This document shows, piece by piece, positions 8,791-17,626 of a stretch of 64,000 bases of DNA. The notes under the pieces were generated by a model. That model made no database searches. It saw only the letters and a list, made by a program, of their open reading frames with translations, and had not been told where the DNA came from. A program made the position numbers and the translations under genes. The stretch comes from Streptomyces sp. BHT-5-2. GTDB lineage: Bacteria; Actinomycetota; Actinomycetes; Streptomycetales; Streptomycetaceae. Position 1 is the first letter of the stretch. Each line of letters starts with the position of its first letter. The stretch covers positions 4,092,001-4,156,000 of the forward strand of contig NZ_CP081496.1 in the NCBI RefSeq assembly GCF_019774615.1. The letters run 5' to 3'.

Positions 8791-9270
8791 GCTGTCCCCA
8801 CTGCCTTTCCATGTGCGAGAACGGGAGGTCAGAACCCGCTCTCCGATCATTCTCACCGGTGACGGAGACCAGTGCACTGGGGCTATCCCCCGTATCCGCG
8901 TGTGACGTGAGGCAGGTTGCGCCCGCCGTTACGAAACCGGCTCGGGTCACGGCTGGTCGGCAACGCCGCGAGCCTTCGTGAGTGACTGGCACTGCCCCGT
9001 CAGCTCCACTCGCCCGGAAGGAAATGCGCCCTACCCAGAGCTGACCGGCCGCCGAGCACAACACTCGACACGCCTGCGCCGACGCCTCCAAACCCACGAT
9101 TGGTTGCCAACCACCGACAACCGACATCAGCGTTCGCTGCTCACGTTGCCCAACGAACACTGCCGGAACACAGCCGGGGCAACTCGCAGAACGGAGGAAG
9201 ACGAACCCGTGCGATTCCGCACCTGGTGCGGAGTCTGACCCCAGACATCAGCGTCGAACACCCCGGACGC
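8791..9270. other. Intergenic region, no gene seen
   Basis: Frames here are short and lack ribosome sites or family similarity. It separates the minus-strand sensor-like gene from the terminator hairpin and tRNA. Confidence 0.4.
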
Positions 9271-9306
9271 AGTGAAGGCCCGGTGGATCCCCACCGGGCC
9301 TTCACT
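9271..9306. terminator. Perfect 16-bp-stem hairpin downstream of tRNA
   Basis: AGTGAAGGCCCGGTGG pairs perfectly with CCACCGGGCCTTCACT around a 4-nt loop. It lies 7 bp beyond the 3' end of the minus-strand tRNA, in the right place for its terminator, and its symmetry would also stop transcription from the left. Confidence 0.85.
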
Positions 9307-9312
9307 CACGAG

Positions 9313-9386
9313 TAGCGGGGACAGGATTTGAACCTGCGACCTCTGGGTTATGAGCCCAGCGAGCTACCGAGCTGCTCCACCCCGCG
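9313..9386 (-). tRNA. Initiator tRNA-Met (anticodon CAU)
   Basis: 74 nt with a complete cloverleaf: acceptor CGCGGGG/CCCCGC, D-arm GAGCAGCTCGGTAGCTC, anticodon loop CTCATAA on a CTGGG/CCCAG stem, and T-loop TTCAAAT. Three consecutive G:C pairs in the anticodon stem and a non-Watson-Crick C1:U72 end pair mark it as an initiator tRNA rather than an elongator. CCA is not encoded. Confidence 0.95.
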
Positions 9387-9672
9387 TCGGCACGATGAAC
9401 TGTACGCGATCGATCTGGCAAAGCCGAATCGGCTTGCGTCTGGAGGGAGGAAGGACGCTTCGAGGGGCGGCAGCAGATCAAGAACCGGTCCTTGAGACCG
9501 GCCCGCGTCCGGAAGCCGACCCACGATGCCCGGCTCACCGGCACTGCCCCGAGGAGAGCGACGAGCACATGCACGACAAGGTGACTCCGGCTGGTAAGTG
9601 CCCCTGCCAGAGGGCGTCTGAGTGGTACAACGTCGTGGCGGAGCGTCGGTGGGGCAGGAGGGCATCAGCACA

Positions 9673-10707
9673 ATGAAGGTGGCACGAAGGTGGGCGGCTG
9701 GTCTGGCCGCGGCGGTTGCTGTCACAACCACGGCTACTGCGGTCGCCGCGGTGCCGGACCGCGCGGGGGTGTCTGTCGCCCCTGAGCGACAGGCCGCAGT
9801 CGCAGCGGCCACGGATGCGTCGCGACAGTCCGCGGGCGCTGACCGCCGTCCGTTGGTGATCGCCCACCGGGCCGGCACGGCGGACTTCCCGGAGAACACC
9901 GTGCGGGCCGTTGACGGTGCGCTGGCACACAAGGTGGACATGATGTGGCTGAGCGTGCAGGTCAGCCGGGACGGCGTCCCCGTCCTGTACCGGCCTGGCG
10001 ACCTGTCCGCACTCACCGACGGCATGGGCAGGGTCGCTGACCACGACGCCGCGGAACTGACGCGCTTGAACGCCGGCTTCCAATTCAAGGATGCCTCCGG
10101 CGACCACCCGTATCGGAAGCACCCCACGCCCCTGCCCACTCTGGAGGAGGCGTTGCGGCGGATTCCCCAACGGATGGGCGTGCTGCTGGACATGAAGTCT
10201 CCCGACGCTCAGACCTTGGTGCCTGCCATCGCCAAGACACTGGACGCCCTACAGAGTGAGGGGCGCAAGGAGTGGCAGCGCGTACGGTTCTACTCCACCG
10301 AGAAACCCAACCTCGATGCCATGGCGTCTCACCCCCGAGCCCGGTTGTTCGAGGATCGCGACACGACCCGCACCCGCCTGGTCACCTCGCGCCTCACTGG
10401 CAACTGCCTCAACGCACCTCGGAAAGGGACCTGGGCAGCCTTCGAGCTGCGTCGTGACGTGACCGTCGCCGAGAAGTTCACCCTCGGCGAGGGCCGCAGC
10501 CCGGTCAACAAAGCCCTGATGTGGGACCGGACCGCTGCAGCCTGCTTCCACACCCACCCTGGGGTCCGGACCGTATTGATCGGCATCGAGACCAAGGACG
10601 ACTACACCACCGCCCAAGGGCTGGGTGCCTACGCAGTCCTGGCCGACTCCCCCGCGCAGATGATGAAAATCAAGAACGAGGCGCCGAAGGCGACAGCACC
10701 TCACTGA
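9673..10707 (+). CDS. Secreted glycerophosphodiester phosphodiesterase family protein
   Basis: A 344-residue exported protein; the ATG at 9673 follows GGAGGGC. The N-terminus MKVARRWAAGLAAAVAV and ATAVAA is a signal peptide. The catalytic start of the GDPD TIM barrel is seen as IAHRAGTADFPENTVRA near residues 70-86 (HR and PEN). Further on, PTLEEALRRIP and LLDMKSP fit the PTLEE and (E/D)xK positions. The DAHLEVDVxxxxDG segment of active enzymes is replaced by KVDMMWLSVQVSRDG, so one metal ligand may be lost and activity is not certain. It would hydrolyse extracellular glycerophosphodiesters or teichoic-acid-like polymers. It appears monocistronic. Confidence 0.8.
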   Translation: MKVARRWAAGLAAAVAVTTTATAVAAVPDRAGVSVAPERQAAVAAATDASRQSAGADRRPLVIAHRAGTADFPENTVRAVDGALAHKVDMMWLSVQVSRDGVPVLYRPGDLSALTDGMGRVADHDAAELTRLNAGFQFKDASGDHPYRKHPTPLPTLEEALRRIPQRMGVLLDMKSPDAQTLVPAIAKTLDALQSEGRKEWQRVRFYSTEKPNLDAMASHPRARLFEDRDTTRTRLVTSRLTGNCLNAPRKGTWAAFELRRDVTVAEKFTLGEGRSPVNKALMWDRTAAACFHTHPGVRTVLIGIETKDDYTTAQGLGAYAVLADSPAQMMKIKNEAPKATAPH

Positions 10708-11089
10708 GGGACCGAGAACACGCCGTCGTCCGCCCATGGGACGTGGCCTGTGCAGGCGGGGCGCTGGGCTGTCGCGGACAACCCTGGCACCCCAGGCAAC
10801 CGAGGCAGTACGTCGGGGTGGCAACCGCCGGCCCGAAGCGGATGGGCCACGAACCGCCGCGGCCGGTGCCTGGCCGGCGGTGAGCACAGCGGTTCGTGCG
10901 GCGCGGCAATGCCGGCTCCGGCTCGCACCCACCCGCACCTTCCCTCCTGTGTCACCCCCGGCCCCGAACGTCACTCTCCCGCTCACACGTCTTTGACCAG
11001 CACGTTTCCATGCTTACTCTAAGCAACGGCTGCGCACTACGGATATGTCGCAGCCTCACACCGGAAAAGCTGATCAAGGAATCCCATAC
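10708..11089. other. Intergenic region before VC0807-family gene
   Basis: No gene with support. The part from 10980 to 11089 is AT-richer than its surroundings and contains CTTACTCTAAGC-like sequence that may be promoter for the next gene. The ribosome site AAGGAATCC immediately precedes 11090. Confidence 0.4.
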
Positions 11090-11821
11090 ATGAACACCCA
11101 GGCGTCCAAGTCACCAGACCCGGCACGGAAGTTCCGGGCCCTCGCCCCGATGGTGCTCGACCTGGTCATCCCCATCGCAGGCTTCTACGTCCTGCACCAG
11201 CTGGCCGGCTTGAGCCAGGTCTGGGCGCTGACCCTCGCCGGCGCGGCAGGGGGTGTGTGGACGCTGATCCACACCATTCAGCGGCGCAAACTCGACGTCA
11301 TCGGCCTGCTCGTCGTCCTCGAAATGGCGCTGACCGTCGCCCTGCTGTTCATATCCGACGATCCGCGCCTGATCGCCGCCAAGCCGTCCTTCTACACCCT
11401 GCTCGCCGCCGTCTACCTGCTCCTTACCTGTGTCGCCGGGCGGCCCCTGGTCTATGTGGCGGCCACCCCAATGGCCACCGACGGCGACCCCGACCGCACC
11501 GTCGCCTATGAGCAGGCATGGGAACGCTCCCAGCCGTTCCGTGCTCGTGAGCGCATGGTGACGGCGGCGTTCGGGCTCGCCGCACTGGTCGACGCCGTGC
11601 TGCGCGTGCTCGTCGTCTACAGCTTCGACGTCGACAAGTTCAACGAGTCGTTCCTGCTGTCCCAGCTGCCGGGCATCCTGCTGATCGTCGCCGTGCTGCT
11701 GTTCACCAAGTCCCAGATCAAGGTGCTGCACGGGCTCGTCGACGAGGTCCACGACCAACTGGCCGCCGAAGGCGTCGTCGGCCCGCGCCCCGACGCCGAC
11801 CAACCCGCCGCCTCCCGCTGA
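11090..11821 (+). CDS. VC0807-family integral membrane protein
   Basis: 243 residues from the ATG at 11090, preceded by AAGGA. Six hydrophobic helices are seen. The family hallmarks are a first pair of helices with LVIPIAGFYVLHQLAG, the basic loop RRKLDVIGLLVVLEM, and the block DDPRLIAAKPSFYTLLAAVYL. The next motif is the RPLVYV segment. After a soluble loop (AYEQAWERSQPFRARERM) come two more helices with a LVDAVLRVLVVYS core. Role unknown; these proteins occur in many bacteria as stand-alone membrane genes. The acidic C-terminal tail is cytoplasmic by the positive-inside rule. Confidence 0.8.
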   Translation: MNTQASKSPDPARKFRALAPMVLDLVIPIAGFYVLHQLAGLSQVWALTLAGAAGGVWTLIHTIQRRKLDVIGLLVVLEMALTVALLFISDDPRLIAAKPSFYTLLAAVYLLLTCVAGRPLVYVAATPMATDGDPDRTVAYEQAWERSQPFRARERMVTAAFGLAALVDAVLRVLVVYSFDVDKFNESFLLSQLPGILLIVAVLLFTKSQIKVLHGLVDEVHDQLAAEGVVGPRPDADQPAASR

Positions 11822-12088
11822 ACGAAGCCACGCGATGAGTACGCGTACCGCTGCGCTCGGTCTGCCACTGCGGACCACGGAGCCAACGGTGGATCCGTTC
11901 CAACGTCGCTGACGGAGCAGATCCGCGCCCTCCCCGCGGCCTGCTCAGCCGCCCAGGAAACGTCCCCGAACTGGAAAGGCAGGCGTGGCGCGGGCGATGG
12001 CGCTTTGCCACACCAGTCATGACGCCGGAGGTTCCCGGCCCGGCAAGCCCCCCGATCTGGGCTGAGACGCCACGCTTGGGCCTCTCCG

Positions 12089-12131
12089 ATGGGTCAAGAA
12101 CGGTCCGTTGAACAGCCCGTTATTGACCCAT
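12089..12131. terminator. Long inverted repeat, probable bidirectional terminator
   Basis: ATGGGTCAAGAACGG and CCGTTATTGACCCAT pair in 14 of 15 positions around a 13-nt loop. It sits 10 bp beyond the stop of the minus-strand His/Gly-rich gene and downstream of the plus-strand VC0807 gene, so it could stop both. Confidence 0.7.
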
Positions 12132-12140
12132 CAGGCAGCC

Positions 12141-12401
12141 TTAGTGGGCCGTCAGGAGTCCCGCAACGATGCCCACGACCAGCAGCACGCCAAAGGCCAG
12201 TGCCACACGCTTGGGATCGGCTTCCGTGGAATGGCCTGATGACCCACGACGCCGGAAAATGGGGGCCCACACGAAGCCCTGCGAATCCCCGGTGTGATGG
12301 TGGTGGTGGGTGCTGTGGTGGCCCAACCCGCCGCCGTGATGGTGCCCGCTGAAACCACCACCGTGGTGGCCGCCCCCGCTGAATCCTCCGCCGCCGTGCA
12401 T
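12141..12401 (-). CDS. Small His/Gly-rich single-pass membrane protein
   Basis: 86 residues. The ATG at 12401 follows GGGGAGAA. The N-terminal 40 residues are rich in His and Gly (GGGHHGGGFSGHHHGGG, then STHHHHHT), and the C-terminus has one hydrophobic helix (VALAFGVLLVVGIVAGLL). The clustered histidines could bind metal ions. No family assigned. A long hairpin ends the transcript. Confidence 0.75.
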   Translation of the reverse strand: MHGGGGFSGGGHHGGGFSGHHHGGGLGHHSTHHHHHTGDSQGFVWAPIFRRRGSSGHSTEADPKRVALAFGVLLVVGIVAGLLTAH

Positions 12402-12687
12402 GGTGTTCTCCCCGCAGTTCGTGATCTGTGCTTCACCAGCCCCTGCCCGCGTTCCGGCGGCCTACACCTGAGAATCCGAGGTCGCTCCGCGGCTACTCGC
12501 CGACTCATTGGCTTGCTGGCCCGCCGGCTGCGTAACAACCGCACATTGACGGTCGAGCCGCCGAGGTGTCCGGTGGTTCGTCAGGCGCGGCAGCGCAGCA
12601 TCTCCAGAGGAAAAACGCCCTCGCCGGGTGTCGGCCCGCGCCGTTTCCGCTACCGGCCGTTCCGATCCGCGCGGACCCGCACCGAGG

Positions 12688-13317
12688 TCAGTCGGCGGTC
12701 CGCGGGCTGCGGGCGCGGAGCCAGCGGCTGCGGGCCGCCACGACGCCCAGCGCCAGCGCCACCAAGTGCCCGGCGTCGGCCAGTTCCTGGTTGATCGCCC
12801 ATGCTGCGGCGAGGAAGACGGCAAGTATCGGTAGACCGTAGCGCCGGGAGTGCCTGCTGCCCAAGGTGAGCAGACACGCGATGGTGGCCACCAGGCCGTA
12901 GCTGATTCCGACGTCCCTGGCACGGGAGAGGGCACCCGGCAGATGCGCGAGCCGCATCAGCCACATGACGCCTTCGGTGACCAGGGTCGCCGCCACGTGT
13001 CCGAAGAGGAATACGCCCATGCCGCGTGCGCTGCCCCAGCGCCACTCGGCCAGTCCGAGGGCTGCGGCCACTGCGCCGATGCCGAGCAATACGGGGACAC
13101 CGTCGACCACCAGGCCGCTGGTGAGCAGGGTCCACCACTTGCCGACTTCGAGGTGGTGCACATTGCTGCTGTTGTGACGTATGAAGCGCGCCTGCTCGCG
13201 GAACGGTTGGAGGGCGAGCCAGGCGGCGGTGGCGACGAGCAGCGTGACGTACACCGTGGTCGCGGGAAGTCCCCGGACCATGGTCCACGGCCGCAACACC
13301 ATGTGCTTCAGTGTCAT
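12688..13317 (-). CDS. Rhomboid-like membrane protein
   Basis: 209 residues; the ATG at 13317 follows GGGGGAGGG. Six hydrophobic helices. The motif SSNVHHLEVGKWWTLLTSGLV near residues 50-70 is the luminal loop characteristic of Streptomyces rhomboid-like proteins. A candidate catalytic pair is visible: Ser in DVGISYGLVA about residue 139 and His in ADAGHLVAL about residue 182, with a helix order matching rhomboid proteases. The classic GxSG is GISY here, so protease activity is possible but not shown. Topology suggests intramembrane proteolysis or binding of membrane proteins. Confidence 0.75.
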   Translation of the reverse strand: MTLKHMVLRPWTMVRGLPATTVYVTLLVATAAWLALQPFREQARFIRHNSSNVHHLEVGKWWTLLTSGLVVDGVPVLLGIGAVAAALGLAEWRWGSARGMGVFLFGHVAATLVTEGVMWLMRLAHLPGALSRARDVGISYGLVATIACLLTLGSRHSRRYGLPILAVFLAAAWAINQELADAGHLVALALGVVAARSRWLRARSPRTAD

Positions 13318-13638
13318 GCCCTCCCCCGCTGCCGTGTCGAAATCACTGACAGAATTATCCTCAAATCGACATGAAGTGTAGCTCAGGTGTCTGTCACAGC
13401 GGCATAAGCGGCATGAACAGCGATATGGGCGCGCAGCTCAGGGCGCGCAGCAGGCCGGCGGTCCCGGGGCCATCGCCGGCCGATGCCCTGCCGGGAGCGT
13501 CGCCGGGCGCCGTACCTCCCCGCGGACACAGCCCTTGGCCTCCCTCGCCAGGAGAATGTGCCCGCCGCGGCATCGGAAGCCGATCGCTTCGATGACGCGG
13601 CGGTGATCGGCCCAGCGGGCGCGTCCGCCCGCTCGTGT
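13318..13638. other. Intergenic region, no gene seen
   Basis: Lies between the end of the methyltransferase gene and the start of the rhomboid-like gene (both minus). No frame has a family match. The rhomboid promoter should lie near 13330-13380, which is locally AT-richer. Confidence 0.4.
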
Positions 13639-14490
13639 TCACCGAGGCCGGTAGGCGGTGGCCAGTACGGAGACGGTGACCCGGTCAGGCAGGATGCCGT
13701 CGTCGTCGAGGTCTGCACGGTTCAGGTGACGTGCGCTCGGCGTCATCCCCACCAGGTCCAGTGCCTCCTGCCCGGTGAGGGGCGTGGAGTACTCGATCTG
13801 TTCGGTAACGACGGCCTCGAAGAAGGGGTCCAGCCCTTTGCGCAGTCGTTCTTCCTTGCCCGGGTCGATCGTGACCAGTGCGGGTACCTGGCCGCGCAGC
13901 TCGGCCAGGTGCCGCCCGCTAGGGCGCACCACGATCAGCCTGCCGGTCGGGCGCAGCACCCGGTGAAACTCGGATGGGTTGCGCGGGGCGAACACGTCCA
14001 GCACGACATCGGCCACCCCTTCGGCCAGCGGGAAGGGACGGAAGACGTCCCAACTCGCCGCTGCGGCACGTTCGTGGAGTCGGGCTGCCGAGCGCAGTGC
14101 GCGCACCGAGGAGTCCAGGCCCAGGCCACGGGCTCCGGGCAACTGGTCGAGTACACCAGCCAGGTAGTAGCCCGTTCCGCACCCGACGTCCACCACCGTG
14201 CCGTGTTCGGAAGCGGTGCCGGCCGCCAGGCAGGCCACCGCCTGGCGGATGGTCGTATACCTGCCGGTGGACAGGAACCGGTCCCGGGACCGGACCATGG
14301 CGGCGTCATCACCGCTGGTGGCACGGGTGCCCGTCAGGAGGCTGACGTAGCCGTGGCGGGCGATGTCGAAGGAGTGCCCCGCCGGGCAGCGCAGTGCGCC
14401 GCGGTCGGGGTCCAGGCGGGGCGCGCGGCATATCGGGCAACGCAGCAGGTCGAGGAACGGTTCGAGGGCAGCGGGAAGCAACACAGGCAC
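13639..14490 (-). CDS. rlmA: 23S rRNA (guanine-N1)-methyltransferase, RlmA(II)/TlrB type
   Basis: A 283-residue SAM-dependent enzyme. An N-terminal zinc ribbon has ligands C18, C21, C35 and H39 (RCPIC...RCPAGHSFD), followed by the conserved RHGYVSLL. Next is the SAM-binding loop VVDVGCGTGYYLAG, the acidic motif GLGLDSS, and the catalytic-region block DVFAPRNPSEFHRVLRPTG. In Gram-positive bacteria this family methylates G748 of 23S rRNA, and the S. fradiae homologue TlrB gives tylosin resistance. The start chosen is GTG 14490, eight bases after AGGAG; the longer frame to 14547 has no signal. The ~210-nt leader carries a 12-codon ORF and a hairpin, suggesting antibiotic-responsive control. The neighbouring DHA2 pump fits a resistance role. 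Confidence 0.88.
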   Translation of the reverse strand: MPVLLPAALEPFLDLLRCPICRAPRLDPDRGALRCPAGHSFDIARHGYVSLLTGTRATSGDDAAMVRSRDRFLSTGRYTTIRQAVACLAAGTASEHGTVVDVGCGTGYYLAGVLDQLPGARGLGLDSSVRALRSAARLHERAAAASWDVFRPFPLAEGVADVVLDVFAPRNPSEFHRVLRPTGRLIVVRPSGRHLAELRGQVPALVTIDPGKEERLRKGLDPFFEAVVTEQIEYSTPLTGQEALDLVGMTPSARHLNRADLDDDGILPDRVTVSVLATAYRPR

Positions 14491-14622
14491 AAGGCACTCC
14501 TGGCAACGGCGAAAGGGAAGGGGAGGAGGAAGAAGGCGTGCCCGCATGCGTGCTCGAAGGTCACTGCCGTGGGAAGGAACGGGCAGTGCCGGAAAGATGA
14601 CTCACGCAGCAGGCACACCAAG

Positions 14623-14650
14623 GAGGGCGATGCCGTCCGACATCGCCCTC
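14623..14650 (-). terminator. Leader hairpin upstream of rlmA (possible attenuator)
   Basis: GAGGGCGATG and CATCGCCCTC pair perfectly over 10 bp with an 8-nt loop. In the minus-strand leader it begins 12 nt after the stop of the leader ORF and ends about 130 nt before the rlmA start. It has no U-tract. Position and stability fit transcription attenuation. Confidence 0.6.
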
Positions 14651-14662
14651 AACGCCTTCCGA

Positions 14663-14701
14663 TCACAGGAAGCAGTAGTGCGGGTTGCTCATGAATGCCA
14701 T
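14663..14701 (-). CDS. 12-residue leader peptide ORF of rlmA
   Basis: An ATG at 14701 opens a 13-codon frame encoding MAFMSNPHYCFL then TGA, directly before the leader hairpin. An AT-richer CATAGACT just upstream could be a -10 box, which would make the message nearly leaderless. No Shine-Dalgarno is obvious. Short ORFs followed by hairpins commonly control ribosome-protection and rRNA-methylation resistance genes through antibiotic-stalled ribosomes. The assignment here is inference from position. Confidence 0.5.
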   Translation of the reverse strand: MAFMSNPHYCFL

Positions 14702-14945
14702 GCCCTGAGTCTATGAGCTCCGGCGGAGCACTTCGCCTTGCCCTCGCCCTGCCCCTCCCCTGCCGTCGCCACTGGCTGCGCCCATGGCTGCCCGGACCGC
14801 GGACAGGTCGGCGAACACGTGCAGTTCGGGCAGCTCCTCGTAGCGGTGAAGGACCTCAAGGATCCAGGAAGATCCAGGAACATCACCCACTGACTGCGGC
14901 GACCAGGACATCGTGCGCTGCCGACACGTCTTCAGCCACTGCCCT

Positions 14946-16418
14946 TTACGCGGCGGTCCGGGGCCGGGCGGGGCCGCTACCGGCCGCGGAGGTTGCAGTC
15001 GACTGGTTGTGGACGGCCAGTTGTGACAGGACCGCTGCCGCGAATCCGACAGCGCCCAGCACCAGGGTGATCACCATGAAGCCGTGCGTCGCTGCCACGC
15101 GCCCGCCATTCGGAGCGAGATCCAGATACACGGTGCCGAAGAGCGCGACACCCAACACCCCGCCCACTTGGAGGGTCGTGTTGAACAGCCCGCTCATATC
15201 CGACGCGTACTGTTCCTCCACAGCGCCGGTCAGATGGGTGAGGGTCCCGCTGAACGCGGCTCCGTACCCCAACCCGCCGAGGCCGAGCAGGATCGCCAGG
15301 TACACGCCGCTGGTCATGCCGGCCCACACCCCTGTTCCGATGCCGGCGAAGGCGAGCGCGAGCAGCAGGGTGCCGAGGGGGTCCACCCGGTGTCTGACAG
15401 TGGTGGGGATGCGTCCGAGCAGCGGGCCGGAGACGCCGAAGGCGGCCACCCAGGACACCAGGACAAGGCCCGAGCAGGTGGCGCTCCTATGGAGTCCCGC
15501 TTGCAGATACTGCGCCAGCACGAAGAGCAGAGCGAAGTACGTTGCCCGGGTGGCGGCCTGAGAGATCAGGGCGTACGCCACCGGCTTGCGAGTCAGGAGA
15601 GACAGGGTGATCAGTGGTTGCCCGCCTCGCCGGCCCACTCGGCGCTCAACCCCGACGAACCACGCGAACGCGGGCAGGCTTGCGGCGAAGCACAGCCACG
15701 TCCAGACCGGCCAGCCCGCATCACGGCCCAGCACCATGGGCAGTACGAGCAACAGCAGCGCGGCAGACAGGACGGCCACACCCGCCAGGTCCATGCGCTG
15801 CGTGCCGCGCCGCCCGTCTGCCGGAAGGGAGCGCCGGCCAACAACGAACAGGCAGCACCCGATGGGGACGTTGATCAGGAAGATCGGACGCCAGGCGGTC
15901 CCGAACAGATCCGCCGATACCAGAACACCGCCGATGACTTGGCCGAACACCGCGCTGCCCGACAGTACCGCCGTGTACCACCCCAGGGCCCGACTGCGGT
16001 CAGGGCCCTGGAAGTTGAGCTGGATGCAGGTCAGTACCTGCGAGGTGAGCAGCGCGGCACCGGCGCCCTGTACGACTCGGGCCACCACCAGTAGGACAGG
16101 TGTTGGCGCCAGGCCGCAGGCCAACGACGCGAGGGTGAAGATCGCAAGACCGAGCTGGAACATCCGTCGATAGCCTCGCGCACCGCCCAACCGCGCGCTG
16201 GTGATGAGCAGCACGGCGTAAGTGAGGGTGTAGCCGGAGACGATCAGCTCCAGTTCGGCGCCGGAGGCGTGCAGATGATGCTGGATCGTGGGGGTGGCGA
16301 CGTTGACGATGGCGATGTCCACGTTGCCCAGGAACATTCCGCCCAGTAAGGCGGTGAGCAGCCACCCTGAGTGTTGCGGCCTTTGTGTGGCCTCAGTCAG
16401 CCGGGTTGCCTCAGCCAT
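14946..16418 (-). CDS. MFS drug efflux transporter, DHA2 (14-helix) type
   Basis: 490 residues; the ATG at 16418 follows GAGGGAG. Membrane protein with about 14 helices. Motif A-like LGGARGYRRMFQLG follows helix 2; motif C-like AVFGQVIGGVL is in helix 5; and WRPIFLINVPIG is the block typical of EmrB/QacA-type proton-drug antiporters. Motif D1 at helix 1 is GNVDIAIVNVATPTIQ, with the membrane Asp. It probably exports a hydrophobic drug. The nearby rRNA methyltransferase with an attenuator-like leader points to a resistance locus. The 48 extra codons upstream in frame carry no family signal. Confidence 0.87.
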   Translation of the reverse strand: MAEATRLTEATQRPQHSGWLLTALLGGMFLGNVDIAIVNVATPTIQHHLHASGAELELIVSGYTLTYAVLLITSARLGGARGYRRMFQLGLAIFTLASLACGLAPTPVLLVVARVVQGAGAALLTSQVLTCIQLNFQGPDRSRALGWYTAVLSGSAVFGQVIGGVLVSADLFGTAWRPIFLINVPIGCCLFVVGRRSLPADGRRGTQRMDLAGVAVLSAALLLLVLPMVLGRDAGWPVWTWLCFAASLPAFAWFVGVERRVGRRGGQPLITLSLLTRKPVAYALISQAATRATYFALLFVLAQYLQAGLHRSATCSGLVLVSWVAAFGVSGPLLGRIPTTVRHRVDPLGTLLLALAFAGIGTGVWAGMTSGVYLAILLGLGGLGYGAAFSGTLTHLTGAVEEQYASDMSGLFNTTLQVGGVLGVALFGTVYLDLAPNGGRVAATHGFMVITLVLGAVGFAAAVLSQLAVHNQSTATSAAGSGPARPRTAA

Positions 16419-16528
16419 CGGCTCCCTCTTTGCCCGTTCGAACGCTTTGGTTGACTCATGTTGCGGGCATGAGTCAACCGGAGCCGGAGGAGCGGAACTG
16501 GCGATATTCGGACGTGGTGTTCGTCCAG

Positions 16529-16789
16529 TCATGCCAGGCAGTGGCGCCGTTCCAGATGCCAAGGTCGGAACCTGGGCAGCCAGGCAGGCACCGCGGCCCG
16601 GTAGGCGGTCCAGGGCTCGCCGTAGCTCTCCCGCATCCGGCCTCCCTCGTGCCAGGTGGCGAGGCCGGCACCGTAGGCGAAGGCCGCGGCGGCCCCGAGC
16701 AGCAGTGGCACGGCGAGAAGCTGCCCGGCGACCGCCTCACCGACGAGCCAGCCGTCACCGAGTCGCACGACGGGGGCGGCGAGCGGCAT
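16529..16789 (-). pseudogene. Remnant of an isoprenylcysteine methyltransferase-like membrane protein
   Basis: 86 codons whose end, MRESYGEPWTAYRAAVPAWLPR, matches the conserved C-terminal block of ICMT/PEMT-like membrane methyltransferases (E...YGxxYxxYRxxVPxWLP). A single hydrophobic helix precedes it. Complete proteins have four to five helices and 150-200 residues, so only the last third survives. No ribosome site. Confidence 0.5.
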
Positions 16790-16808
16790 CGCCGCGCCGA
16801 GGCTCCCG

Positions 16809-17090
16809 TTACGGTCCGACGATGGCGCGCAGTGCGGCGAGGTGCCTCTGGTATGCCTGTCGTCCCTCGCGGGTCAGGCGTAGCCACACGCGTTGGCGGG
16901 TGTCGCGCACGGCTTTGCGTTGCTCCACGTAGCCGGCCTCCATCAGCACGGTGACGTGCTTGCTCAAAACCGAGGCGGACACATGGAGTTGCTCTTGCAC
17001 TACTGCGAACTCGGCTTCGGCTGCGGTGTCGAGCAGAGCACAGATGCGCAGTCGGTTGGGGGCGTGGATGGTGGCATCGAAGCCGTCCAT
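16809..17090 (-). CDS. Winged-helix transcriptional regulator
   Basis: 93 residues from the ATG at 17090. A compact winged helix of the ArsR/MarR-like type: HAPNRLRICALLDTA, then the recognition region FAVVQEQLHVSASVLSKHVT, and a wing VEQRKAVRDTRQRVWLRLT. The tail is REGRQAYQRHLAALR. Such small proteins repress a neighbouring operon. Upstream on the same strand is a membrane protein gene (41 bp gap), and that gene begins inside a perfect 14-bp-arm palindrome, the obvious candidate for this protein's own operator. No metal-binding cysteine pattern is present, so the inducer is unknown. Confidence 0.85.
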   Translation of the reverse strand: MDGFDATIHAPNRLRICALLDTAAEAEFAVVQEQLHVSASVLSKHVTVLMEAGYVEQRKAVRDTRQRVWLRLTREGRQAYQRHLAALRAIVGP

Positions 17091-17131
17091 CGGATCACTC
17101 GGATCACTGTCACCACTGGACCTGTCGGCCC

Positions 17132-17626
17132 TCACGACGTTTTCCGGTGCAGGCGGACGAAGGCGCGGTGGAAGGCGATGGACACTGTGGCACCGATCGC
17201 GGAGGCGGCGAACAACCACACGGACTGCCCGGTGGCGTGGAAGACAGCCACTGTTCCGACCAGCAGGACAGGCAAGCCGATCATGAGCGGCAGCGTGGCG
17301 CGCTTGGGCAGGACGTCCAGACGCAGTGCCACACCGGTCTTCCGGCGCCAGTTGGCGGCGGCGAGGGCGAACAGTGCCAGGTGCCCCGCGATGGTGAGCA
17401 CCATGATGACGCTCCAGGCGGGCTTCGGCAGCAGCCACTGGGGGCTTGCCGTCATACCCCCGAGGATCGGCGGTATGGCCGCGATATACAGCGTGAGGAC
17501 CGTGGCGAACCAGCGTGGCCATGGGGTGGCGGACAGAGCAGCGGTGGATGCCTGGAGGCGTTCGAGTTCGGCCAGGGCGGTTCGGGCCTGCTGCGGGGTT
17601 GGGCGGAGGGCTCCGTCGGTTTCCAT
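17132..17626 (-). CDS. Membrane protein co-transcribed with winged-helix regulator
   Basis: 164 residues. An N-terminal soluble helix (PTPQQARTALAELERLQAS) is followed by four hydrophobic helices in two pairs and a basic end (HRAFVRLHRKTS). It resembles the four-helix membrane proteins often paired with small HTH regulators in actinobacteria; function unknown. The ATG at 17626 lies inside the palindromic operator and there is no Shine-Dalgarno, so the message is probably leaderless and repression would occlude the start. The regulator gene follows 41 bp downstream. Confidence 0.8.
   Translation of the reverse strand: METDGALRPTPQQARTALAELERLQASTAALSATPWPRWFATVLTLYIAAIPPILGGMTASPQWLLPKPAWSVIMVLTIAGHLALFALAAANWRRKTGVALRLDVLPKRATLPLMIGLPVLLVGTVAVFHATGQSVWLFAASAIGATVSIAFHRAFVRLHRKTS

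Noticed and set aside
9271..9386. Integrated element attachment site at the tRNA
   Set aside because: No integrase gene and no repeat of the tRNA 3' end were found in the window; the perfect hairpin is better explained as terminator.
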